Assembly (NCBI GenBank): GCA_020024815.1
Contig: JAHHTE010000084.1
Coordinates: 1 to 8,479, forward strand
Direction of reading: 5' to 3'
Source of the DNA: Mailhella sp.
GTDB lineage: Bacteria; Desulfobacterota; Desulfovibrionia; Desulfovibrionales; Desulfovibrionaceae
Length of the DNA stretch: 8,479 nucleotides
In this document: one piece after another, positions 1 to 5,504 of the stretch
How the letters are laid out: each line of letters starts with the position of its first letter
Position numbering within the stretch: the stretch's first letter is position 1
Position numbers and translations under genes: made by a program
The notes under the pieces: generated by a model
The model's input: the letters and a program-made list of their open reading frames with translations, nothing else
The model's database searches: none
What the model was told of the DNA's origin: nothing

Positions 1-86
1 TAAAGAAGAAAATGTTATATAAACAAGAAAAAAAATAATTTAGAAACATACCCTATTATCATTCCCTTTATATATTACACAAAAAA

Positions 87-146
87 ATTAAAAAGTTTTG
101 TAAAGGGGTTATAGGGGGAAAAACTTTTTCAAAAGTTTTCCCCCTA
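87..146 (-). repeat. Structured intergenic repeat, copy 1 (probable acs terminator)
   Basis: Read on the minus strand this begins 11 bases after the acs stop codon. It starts with a strong hairpin (112-146) whose arms are TAGGGGG plus AAAACTTTT and the complement, interrupted by one bulged A. A second pyrimidine tract and the tail CAAAACTTTTTAAT follow (87-100). Nearly the same sequence occurs downstream of obgE (5359-5416), and a diverged version occurs at 6864-6924. The hairpin next to the stop codon and the T-rich sequence after it suggest a Rho-independent terminator for acs. The tail repeats the loop-side part of the first arm, so the middle arm could pair with either one. Repeat identity and the stem are seen directly; the terminator role is inferred. 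Confidence 0.8.
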
Positions 147-157
147 CATAATTTCTA

Positions 158-2209
158 TTAATTTTCTTGTTTTTCTTCTTCTACTTCTTCACGTCTAGCT
201 AACTCATGCAAACCAGCGAGAATATTTTTATGTCCACGAATAATTTCATCAATAACTTCAGGCTTTGCAAGAGCTGTTGTATCCCCTATTTCATCATATA
301 CATTACTTGCAATTTTTCTAAGCATACGGCGAATTATTTTACCAGAACACGTTTTTGGCATTGCCTCAACAAATTGAATATATTCAGGAGAAGCTAATGC
401 TCCAATATTTTTACGTACAGCATCTTTTAATTGCTTACGAATTTCATCGTCCCATGGAATATCATCTTTAGTTACAATATAAACATATATTGCTTCACCT
501 TTTATTTCATGGGGCATGGATACAACAGCTACTTCTGAAACACTTGGATTTGCTGCAAGTACAGCCTCAATTTCAGCTGTTGAAAGTCTATGACCTGATA
601 CATTTATTGCATCGTCCATACGACCTAAAATCCAAAAATAGCCGTCTTCATCAATTTCTGCTCCGTCTCCAGAATCATAAAAACCAAATTGTTTGAAATA
701 ACTTTGATATTTTTCTTCATCATTAAAAACACCAAGCATCATTCCTGGCCATGGTTTACGAATAACAAGATGACCTGATTTATTGTTTTCATGCCCAACT
801 TCTTCACCATCTTTTGTTTTTGCAGCTCCCATTACAGTAGCATCAATACCAGGTAATGGAAAAGAGGCTGAACCAGGTTTTAATTTTGACGCATAAGGAA
901 ATGGGCTAATCATTGCTCCACCTGTTTCAGTTTGCCACCATGTATCAACAATAGGAAGTTCACCAGCACCAATATTTTTATGAAACCAATGCCAAGCTTC
1001 AGGATTAATAGGTTCACCAACAGAACCAAGAACTCTTAATGTTCGCAAATCATATCGTTCTGGCCATGCATCACCCATACGCATAAGAGAACGAATCACA
1101 GTTGGAGCTGTATATAAAATATTAACACGGAATTTTTCTACAATACGCCAATATCTATCAGGTTTTGGAAATGTAGGAACACCTTCAAACATAAGTGTTG
1201 TTGCACCAAGACTAAGTGGTCCATATACTCCATAGGTATGCCCTGTTATCCAACCCATATCAGCAGTACACCAGTACACATCATCATCACGCATATCAAA
1301 AATCCATTGTGATGTATGAGCTGCATAGGTTAAATATCCCCCTGTTGAATGTAAAATACCTGTTGGCTTTCCTGTACTACCGCTAGTATGTAAAAGAAAA
1401 AGTGGATCATTAGCGTCCATAGATTCACATGGAAAATCAACATCAAGTGTAAAATCTTCCACTAAATCATGCCACCAAATATCACGATTTCTAACCATAT
1501 TTACATTTTCTAAATTTGCATGGTTTACAACTAACACATGTGCAACAGAAGGACATTTTTCTAAAATAGGATCTAAATTTGCTTTTAAAGGTTTTACACT
1601 TCCTGCACGAATAACACCATCAGATGTAATTACTACCTTTGCTTTTGAATCTTGAATACGGCTACGTACGCCCCCTTCTGCATAGCCTGAAAAAATTGCA
1701 GTATGAATTGCACCAATTCTAGCACAAGCAAGCATTGAAATTACAAGCTCTGGAATCATTGGCATATAAAGAGCTACTCTATCACCTTTTTTTACATGCA
1801 AAGAACTTAATGCATGTGCTACTCGGCAAACTTCTGTATAAAGCATTTGATAGGTGAAACAGCGTACGTCCATTTCTCGCTCACCTTGCCAAATAAGAGC
1901 TGCTTTATTTCTCCGTCCTGAAATAATATGTCTATCAATACAGTTAAAAGAAGCGTTTAATTTTGCATTTGTAAACCAACGGTATTTATGCTTTTCTTCA
2001 TCAGCTTCTAAAACCTTATCCCATCTTTTATACCAATGGATAAGTTGTGTTGCACGAGCTGCCCAAAAATCATCAGGATCTTCTAATGCTCGATTACAAA
2101 TAGCTCTTGCTTCATCAGTACCACTAATCCATGCACTAGATTTACCATGTTCGGGAGGTAAGTAGCTACGGTTTTCAGTTAACAAAGTGGTAATACGTTC
2201 TTGTGTCAT
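158..2209 (-). CDS. acs: Acetyl-CoA synthetase, AMP-forming (acetate--CoA ligase)
   Basis: This 683-residue cytoplasmic enzyme activates acetate with ATP to acetyl-AMP and then forms acetyl-CoA. The N-terminal Acs domain covers about residues 35-95. The adenylate-forming core follows, with the phosphate-binding loop [11 protein letters not shown] (274-284) and [10 protein letters not shown] (422-431), whose tryptophan limits the pocket to acetate in the family. The C-terminal domain has SGDG (513-516), the hinge [20 protein letters not shown] (529-548) and the catalytic lysine K624 in SGKIIRR, the usual site of regulatory acetylation. Length is a little above the usual 650 or so because of an acidic C-terminal extension ending [10 protein letters not shown]. 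The start is fixed by AGGAGC about 6 bases upstream (2216-2221). Two oddities: T283 replaces the usual lysine of the PKG segment, and C621 replaces the usual arginine before SGK. It stands alone, transcribed away from the ribosomal cluster. A propionyl-CoA synthetase is less likely given the WWQTETG motif. Confidence 0.95.
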   Translation of the reverse strand: MTQERITTLLTENRSYLPPEHGKSSAWISGTDEARAICNRALEDPDDFWAARATQLIHWYKRWDKVLEADEEKHKYRWFTNAKLNASFNCIDRHIISGRRNKAALIWQGEREMDVRCFTYQMLYTEVCRVAHALSSLHVKKGDRVALYMPMIPELVISMLACARIGAIHTAIFSGYAEGGVRSRIQDSKAKVVITSDGVIRAGSVKPLKANLDPILEKCPSVAHVLVVNHANLENVNMVRNRDIWWHDLVEDFTLDVDFPCESMDANDPLFLLHTSGSTGKPTGILHSTGGYLTYAAHTSQWIFDMRDDDVYWCTADMGWITGHTYGVYGPLSLGATTLMFEGVPTFPKPDRYWRIVEKFRVNILYTAPTVIRSLMRMGDAWPERYDLRTLRVLGSVGEPINPEAWHWFHKNIGAGELPIVDTWWQTETGGAMISPFPYASKLKPGSASFPLPGIDATVMGAAKTKDGEEVGHENNKSGHLVIRKPWPGMMLGVFNDEEKYQSYFKQFGFYDSGDGAEIDEDGYFWILGRMDDAINVSGHRLSTAEIEAVLAANPSVSEVAVVSMPHEIKGEAIYVYIVTKDDIPWDDEIRKQLKDAVRKNIGALASPEYIQFVEAMPKTCSGKIIRRMLRKIASNVYDEIGDTTALAKPEVIDEIIRGHKNILAGLHELARREEVEEEKQEN

Positions 2210-2250
2210 GGCTGTGCTCCTGTAAAAAATTAGATTGTTAAAAAACCAAC

Positions 2251-2304
2251 AAGCTTTGCTTTTATCTTTTCTATTACCGAAAAGCTTTGCAAGGGTAACT
2301 TTGC
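2251..2304 (-). repeat. Repeated GCAAAGCTT motif in the acs leader or promoter region
   Basis: On the minus strand GCAAAGCTT occurs twice, at 2282-2290 and 2251-2259, exactly 31 bp apart, about three helical turns. A partial third GCAAAG lies at 2299-2304. The upstream exact copy sits inside the loop of a short stem formed by TTACC (2274-2278) and GGTAA (2294-2298). Phased repeats 40-95 bases before the acs start would suit a regulator-binding site or a leader structure. No known regulator motif was recognised. Confidence 0.35.
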
Positions 2305-2316
2305 CGATTTTAGAAT

Positions 2317-2343
2317 AAAATACAATTTTTCCTAAAATTTCAA
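2317..2343 (-). promoter_or_regulatory. Weak candidate promoter of acs
   Basis: On the minus strand, TTGAAA (2338-2343) is followed after 15 bp by TATTTT (2317-2322). Start would be near 2310, giving a leader of about 100 bases that contains the GCAAAGCTT repeats. The spacer is short and the -10 is imperfect in a very AT-rich background, so this is only the best candidate I found. No convincing sigma-54 (GG/GC) site was seen. Confidence 0.25.
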
Positions 2344-2476
2344 TAAGTAAGAACTATATCGAACTTGTCTTTACATTTGCATAGCATTTTTTTTACGTCA
2401 ATAAACTTTTCAAAAAATATTTTTCACACACAAAAATATTTATCTTTTGTTTCACAATTATTTTAGTATAATTCAT

Positions 2477-2524
2477 TGAAATAAATTATGTTATAAGCAT
2501 GAACAAAAAAGTAAATTTATTTCA
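2477..2524. repeat. Inverted repeat with 11-bp perfect arms
   Basis: TGAAATAAATT (2477-2487) and AATTTATTTCA (2514-2524) are exact reverse complements separated by 26 bases. The left arm begins 5 bp after the TATAAT at 2467-2472. It would sit at the 5' end of a transcript from that site, or could be an operator. The AT-rich background makes chance arms more likely. Confidence 0.4.
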
Positions 2525-2734
2525 CAAAAAAGCAAGTAATTATTTTTTGCATTATTTTTAGACAGATACATACATTTTATGTATGCATCAATAAGCTTTT
2601 TCACATAATCTTTAATATATATTTTGACAATAATGGATTAAATATTTTTCTTTAAAATAGCACTTCTTTCTAAATTTTTTATTAATGTACTTTGCCTTAT
2701 ATAAAAGAAACTATCTCATAGTTAAATTAACAAC

Positions 2735-2768
2735 TATCCTTTATTCTTAACAAGGATAAGCTTTTTTT
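2735..2768 (+). terminator. Terminator-like hairpin in the gene-free region
   Basis: TATCCTT (2735-2741) pairs with AAGGATA (2752-2758) across a 10-base loop and is followed by AGC and then seven T (2762-2768), the form of a weak Rho-independent terminator on the plus strand. A smaller hairpin, AACTAT-CTC-ATAGTT, lies just before it at 2709-2723. No gene is visible upstream on this strand, so if real it would end an RNA that starts within the intergenic region. Confidence 0.4.
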
Positions 2769-2846
2769 CACTCTTATAAAAAAATTATTAAATTTTATTT
2801 TAATTCAACATAGATAGTTATTAAACAAAAAATATTAATTCTATAT

Positions 2847-2911
2847 AATAATAAGTTATAATATTGCAATATACTATTATTATTTAATATATTTCAAAAT
2901 AACTTATTATT
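2847..2911. repeat. Nested inverted repeat with 13-bp perfect arms
   Basis: AATAATAAGTTAT (2847-2859) and ATAACTTATTATT (2899-2911) are exact reverse complements. They enclose a perfect 12-bp palindrome, ATATTGCAATAT (2861-2872), and a further imperfect partner, so at least two foldings compete. TCTTTTT follows the right arm, so a plus-strand terminator is possible. The arms are almost pure A/T and the fold would be weak. Confidence 0.45.
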
Positions 2912-2951
2912 CTTTTTAGTAATACAAATAAACCATTTTTTTAGCACTAAC

Positions 2952-2999
2952 TTGTTACTTGATTACTTAAAAAAGTATAATACGTCTATTTTTGACGTA
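2952..2999 (+). promoter_or_regulatory. Candidate promoter of the 30-codon gene with an abutting palindrome
   Basis: TTGTTA (2952-2957), an 18-bp spacer and a perfect TATAAT (2976-2981) form a sigma-70-type promoter with start near 2988. The inverted repeat TACGTC (2981-2986) / GACGTA (2994-2999), 7-bp spacer, begins on the last base of the -10 and spans the start point, where a repressor would act. The half-site TTGACGTA (2992-2999) recurs on the opposite strand at 2394-2401, on the acs side of the spacer. Confidence 0.45.
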
Positions 3000-3041
3000 G
3001 CAAAATGTTAATTATTGTAAAAATATAAGTTGAGGTATGTT

Positions 3042-3134
3042 ATGATTGAAACAATAATTAATTCTTTTTTTGCAAGTAAGGTTGGATTATTCACATTAAA
3101 TATTTTTATTGAATTTATAGGTCAAACAATATAA
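3042..3134 (+). CDS. Very small hydrophobic protein (30 aa), unknown
   Basis: The ATG at 3042 follows TGAGGT (3031-3036) at a normal distance and opens a 30-codon frame starting MIETIINSFF and ending FIEFIGQTI. Most of its length is hydrophobic, so one short membrane segment (about residues 5-28) is likely. A promoter-like site lies about 60 bases upstream. It precedes the 46-residue membrane protein by 87 bases and shows a loose resemblance to it: an acidic residue followed by hydrophobics near the start, a central glycine, then FIEF against FIYF. It could be a real miniprotein, a decayed paralogue, or a leader peptide. I do not recognise a family. Confidence 0.4.
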   Translation: MIETIINSFFASKVGLFTLNIFIEFIGQTI

Positions 3135-3141
3135 AAAAGAC

Positions 3142-3169
3142 TTGACTACAACTAAAATTTAGCTAAAAT
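3142..3169 (+). promoter_or_regulatory. Promoter of the 46-codon membrane protein
   Basis: TTGACT (3142-3147), a 16-bp spacer and TAAAAT (3164-3169) give a good sigma-70-type match. Start near 3176 would leave a leader of about 46 bases before the ATG at 3222. It lies 7 bases after the stop of the 30-codon gene, so the two small genes can be expressed independently. Confidence 0.6.
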
Positions 3170-3221
3170 ACTTTATGTTCTCTTTGTACCATACCCTCAT
3201 AAAGAGAAAAAAGGAGTATCC

Positions 3222-3362
3222 ATGTTCGGTGAACTTATTGAAAACGTTATGCATTCTACCCCACAAGGTTTTGTAGGAGTAAGTCTCATTTTCATCTATT
3301 TTGCCATCATGCTTACCGCTATTGTATATAGAATAAAAAAAGGTGAACACGTTCATCATTAA
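3222..3362 (+). CDS. Small single-pass membrane protein with His-rich tail (46 aa)
   Basis: A 46-codon frame starts at an ATG preceded by the strong Shine-Dalgarno AAAGGAGT (3210-3217) and its own promoter, so it is very likely expressed. The N-terminus (residues 1-15, MFGELIENVMHSTPQ) is polar and acidic. Residues 16-36 (GFVGVSLIFIYFA then IMLTAIVY) form one membrane helix. The tail RIKKGEHVHH is basic and ends in three histidines, which predicts an inside C-terminus and possible metal contact. Such proteins often act as accessory subunits of transporters or respiratory complexes, but no partner gene adjoins it and I do not recognise the family. It sits between acs and the ribosomal cluster, separated from rplU by about 180 bases and another promoter. 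Confidence 0.75.
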   Translation: MFGELIENVMHSTPQGFVGVSLIFIYFAIMLTAIVYRIKKGEHVHH

Positions 3363-3374
3363 TATTTTATTCTT

Positions 3375-3407
3375 GCCGTAAGTTTCCCCGTACACCATAC
3401 TTATGGC
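3375..3407. other. Stem-loop after the 46-codon gene
   Basis: GCCGTAAG (3375-3382) pairs with CTTATGGC (3400-3407), including one G-U pair, around a 17-base loop that contains CCCC. It begins 12 bases after the stop codon. No T-run follows, so it is not a standard terminator, but it may protect the 3' end or aid termination. Confidence 0.3.
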
Positions 3408-3484
3408 TCTTGGCATATTTGATTATTACTCATGCAAAGCATGTAAATACTTTCTCTAAATACGAAAAAAGGGAAAAATAATTC

Positions 3485-3513
3485 TTGACTTTAATCTATT
3501 GTCACGCTATTTT
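3485..3513 (+). promoter_or_regulatory. Strong promoter of the rplU-rpmA operon
   Basis: TTGACT (3485-3490), a 17-bp spacer and TATTTT (3508-3513) give a near-ideal sigma-70 layout. Start near 3520 leaves a very short leader of about 20 bases, with GGAGG (3531-3535) and the rplU ATG at 3541. A leader this short leaves little room for regulatory RNA structure. Confidence 0.7.
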
Positions 3514-3540
3514 TCTTTTCTCTTTTCTTCGGAGGTTTGA

Positions 3541-3849
3541 ATGTACGCTATTATTGAAACTTGCGGAAAACAATTCCGTGTACAAGAAGGCAACAAAATT
3601 GTTATTGATAGACTTGCTGCTGAAGTAGGCAGTGAAATTACTTTTGATCGTGTTGTAATGCTCGGTGGCGACAATGCAAAATTTGGTACTCCTTTCATTG
3701 AAGGTGCTAAAGTTTCTGCAAAAGTTGTAGAACACGGTCGTGGTGAAAAAGTTATCGTATTCAAAAAACATCGTCGTAAATCTTATCGCAAGACCCAAGG
3801 TCATCGTCAAGATTTTACTGCCCTCACCATTACGGGCATTAATGCGTAA
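3541..3849 (+). CDS. rplU: 50S ribosomal protein L21
   Basis: This 102-residue protein, the usual length, binds 23S rRNA in the large ribosomal subunit. It opens MYAIIETCGKQFRV, matching the L21 signature (normally KTGGKQYRV), and carries the conserved basic C-terminal stretch with KHRRKSYRKTQGHRQ (about residues 75-90). C8 replaces the common glycine of GGKQ. GGAGG lies 5 bases before the ATG. Codons are richer in CGT, GGT and CTC than in neighbouring genes such as proB, fitting high expression. First gene of the cluster; rpmA follows after 18 bases. Confidence 0.97.
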   Translation: MYAIIETCGKQFRVQEGNKIVIDRLAAEVGSEITFDRVVMLGGDNAKFGTPFIEGAKVSAKVVEHGRGEKVIVFKKHRRKSYRKTQGHRQDFTALTITGINA

Positions 3850-3867
3850 GAATAAAAGGAGTTAACC

Positions 3868-4146
3868 ATGGCTCATAAAAAAGCAGGCGGGAGTTCCCGT
3901 AACGGTCGTGATAGTGAAGGACAAAGACGAGGCGTTAAACGCTTTGGTGGTCAAAAAGTTCTCGCTGGTAATATCTTAGTTCGTCAACTTGGTACACGTA
4001 TTTTCCCTGGTGAAAACGTAGGTATGGGACGTGACTATACCCTTTTTGCTAAAGTAGAAGGTACTGTAAAATTTGAAACTTTTGTGCGTAAACGTAAAGA
4101 ACACAAACGTGTGCACATTGTTCCAGCTGAAGTTGCAACTGCGTAA
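3868..4146 (+). CDS. rpmA: 50S ribosomal protein L27
   Basis: This 92-residue protein begins [16 protein letters not shown], the conserved L27 N-terminus that reaches the peptidyl-transferase centre of the 50S subunit. There is no cleavable extension of the kind found in Firmicutes. The core [20 protein letters not shown] (residues 41-60) is typical. AGGAG (3857-3861) precedes the ATG. It is co-transcribed with rplU, 18 bases apart. Its last codons overlap a promoter-like -35, and a terminator-like hairpin follows 20 bases after the stop. Confidence 0.97.
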   Translation: MAHKKAGGSSRNGRDSEGQRRGVKRFGGQKVLAGNILVRQLGTRIFPGENVGMGRDYTLFAKVEGTVKFETFVRKRKEHKRVHIVPAEVATA

Positions 4147-4160
4147 GCTAAGCATATAAT
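4133..4160 (+). promoter_or_regulatory. Internal promoter for obgE
   Basis: TTGCAA (4133-4138, inside the end of rpmA), a 16-bp spacer and a perfect TATAAT (4155-4160, just after the rpmA stop) form a promoter with expected start near 4167. That start is the foot of the hairpin at 4167-4195, so the obgE transcript would begin with the stem-loop. It would let Obg be expressed despite the hairpin after rpmA. Confidence 0.5.
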
Positions 4161-4166
4161 TTTTTC

Positions 4167-4198
4167 AAGGCGAGAAGATTCTTTCTTCTCGCCTTTTT
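4167..4198 (+). terminator. Intrinsic terminator/attenuator between rpmA and obgE
   Basis: GGCGAGAAGA (4169-4178) and TCTTCTCGCC (4184-4193) form a perfect 10-bp stem with a 5-base loop, extended by A-T pairs at the foot and followed by five T (4194-4198). This has the form of a Rho-independent terminator. The obgE Shine-Dalgarno TTGGAG (4203-4208) comes directly after, so it most likely acts as a partial terminator that lowers obgE relative to the ribosomal proteins. Confidence 0.8.
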
Positions 4199-4214
4199 AG
4201 TATTGGAGTAACCT

Positions 4215-5324
4215 ATGCGTTTTGTAGATGAAGCCCTTATCCAAGTAAAAGCTGGTAAAGGCGGAAATGGTTGTATGTCATTTAGACGTGAAAAATTTAT
4301 CCCTCGGGGTGGACCTGATGGCGGTAATGGTGGCGATGGTGCATCTATTTACGCAAAAGCAACTAATCGTCTCCACTCTCTTTATGATTTTCGCCTAAGA
4401 AGAAATTATGAAGCAAAAAATGGTAGTGATGGACAAGGCAGTCAATGTGATGGTCGAAAAGGTGAAGATCTTATTTTAGAATTTCCAGTTGGAACACAAA
4501 TTTTCGAACGCACAGAATTTGAAGAAGTTCTTATTGCAGATTTATCAGATCCTGATGCTTGTATGCTCATAGCTCAAGGTGGACGTGGTGGTAAAGGAAA
4601 TGAACATTTTAAATCCTCCACAAATAGAGCTCCACGTTTTGCACAAAAAGGTGAAGAAGGAGAGCAAAAATCCCTTCGTCTTGAACTAAAAATACTTGCA
4701 GATGCAGGTCTTTTGGGTTTACCAAATGCAGGCAAATCAACATTTTTATCACAAATTTCTGCTGCTAAACCAAAAATTGCTGATTATCCATTTACAACAC
4801 TAAGCCCAAATCTTGGCGTTATTATAGATGAATTTGATCCTGATTCACGTATGATAATAGCCGATATACCAGGTCTTATTGAAGGAGCTCATACAGGTCT
4901 TGGTCTTGGTGATAGATTTTTAAAACATGTTGAAAGAACACGTTTTCTTGTTCACATTTTATCAGCTCAAGATATAACAAAAACTGACTATCCTTTTTCT
5001 GGTTTTGATCTAATCAATGAAGAACTTCGTCTTTTTGATGAAGAACTTTCCACACGAAAACAAATTGAAGTTATTAATAAAATAGATTTACTTACAGAAG
5101 ATGAACTTAATGAAATAAAAGATATGGCAAAAAAAGAAAATCGAGAAATCTTTTTTATTAGTGCAAAAGAAGGAACAGGACTTGATGAACTTGTTCGCCG
5201 TATGTGGGAACTTCGCCATGAATTAGAAATAAATGAACCTCTTATTCATTATCAAGAAGAAGAAATTTTAGAAGATGAAGATTTTCCAGAAATAGAAGTT
5301 GTCTATACAAGAGAATCTTCTTAG
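4215..5324 (+). CDS. obgE: Obg family GTPase (ribosome assembly, CgtA/ObgE)
   Basis: This 369-residue GTPase acts in 50S subunit maturation and in growth and stress control. The glycine-rich Obg fold covers about residues 1-158 (for example KGGNGCMSF and RGGPDGGNGGDG). The G domain follows: G1 GLPNAGKST (168-176), the G2 region DYPFTTLSPNLGV (190-202) with its switch threonines, G3 DIPG (217-220), G4 NKID (288-291) and G5 ISAKEGTG (315-322). The C-terminus is a short acidic tail (about 340-369, rich in E and D) rather than an OCT domain, as in many Proteobacteria. TTGGAG lies about 6 bases before the ATG. It follows rpmA by 68 bases containing a promoter and an attenuator-like hairpin. Confidence 0.96.
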   Translation: MRFVDEALIQVKAGKGGNGCMSFRREKFIPRGGPDGGNGGDGASIYAKATNRLHSLYDFRLRRNYEAKNGSDGQGSQCDGRKGEDLILEFPVGTQIFERTEFEEVLIADLSDPDACMLIAQGGRGGKGNEHFKSSTNRAPRFAQKGEEGEQKSLRLELKILADAGLLGLPNAGKSTFLSQISAAKPKIADYPFTTLSPNLGVIIDEFDPDSRMIIADIPGLIEGAHTGLGLGDRFLKHVERTRFLVHILSAQDITKTDYPFSGFDLINEELRLFDEELSTRKQIEVINKIDLLTEDELNEIKDMAKKENREIFFISAKEGTGLDELVRRMWELRHELEINEPLIHYQEEEILEDEDFPEIEVVYTRESS

Positions 5325-5358
5325 TTTCATTACTTTTCTTTTATATAGTTAGATTTAT

Positions 5359-5416
5359 TAGGGGGAAAACTTTTGAAAAAGTTTCTCCCCCTATCCCCCT
5401 TACAAAACTTTTTAAT
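5359..5416 (+). repeat. Structured intergenic repeat, copy 2 (probable obgE terminator)
   Basis: Beginning 34 bases after the obgE stop, TAGGGGGAAAACTTTT pairs with AAAAGTTT and TCCCCCTA, with C5385 bulged (stem 5359-5393). TCCCCC and the tail CAAAACTTTTTAAT (5403-5416) follow. It is almost identical to the reverse complement of copy 1 and has the same orientation relative to its upstream gene. There are two CCCCC tracts (5387-5391, 5395-5399), either of which could pair with GGGGG. A role as terminator between obgE and proB is inferred. Confidence 0.8.
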
Positions 5417-5504
5417 TAATTTTCTATAACATTTTACTTTATTATATTAATATTCTTTCATAACTCATAAAACATTGTTACTAATACTTATCAAGACATT
5501 GCCT

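Larger units (their letters stand above)
2222..3041. other. Long AT-rich intergenic region without a convincing gene
   Basis: This divergent spacer between acs and the small plus-strand genes is much richer in A+T than the flanking genes. Only ORFs of about 20 codons with no Shine-Dalgarno sequence were found in it (for example at 2499). It contains two long inverted repeats (2477-2524, 2847-2911), a terminator-like hairpin ending in seven T (2735-2768), a perfect TATAAT at 2467-2472 with a poor -35, and a promoter-like site with a palindrome at 2952-2999. A decayed gene, a small RNA gene or a large regulatory region are all possible. Confidence 0.6.

Noticed and set aside
206..696. Plus-strand ORFs at 206-397 and 490-696
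   Set aside because: Both lie antisense within acs, have no Shine-Dalgarno sequence and encode low-complexity shadows of the acs frame.
1854..2165. 103-codon plus-strand ORF
   Set aside because: Antisense to the conserved N-terminal part of acs, with no ribosome-binding site or recognisable domain.
2499..2561. 20-codon ORF in the AT-rich spacer (and a similar 21-codon one near 2685)
   Set aside because: No ribosome-binding site, and lengths are what chance gives in such AT-rich DNA.
2624..2658. Perfect TTGACA at 2624-2629 as a promoter
   Set aside because: No -10 at 16-18 bp; the nearest TAAAAT is 23 bp away and TATTTT only 13 bp away.
3159..3416. 85-codon minus-strand ORF
   Set aside because: It runs opposite to the 46-codon gene, which has a promoter, a strong Shine-Dalgarno sequence and a clear membrane helix; the minus ORF has none of these.
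3431..3443. CATGC-AAA-GCATG hairpin as terminator of the 46-codon gene
   Set aside because: Stem of only 5 bp with a 3-base loop and no T-run after it.
3502..3810. Two minus-strand ORFs opposite rplU
   Set aside because: Antisense shadows of a highly conserved ribosomal protein gene.
5475..5504. TTG start for proB giving a 391-residue protein
   Set aside because: The extra residues have no family counterpart and there is no Shine-Dalgarno sequence; the ATG at 5505 gives the normal length.
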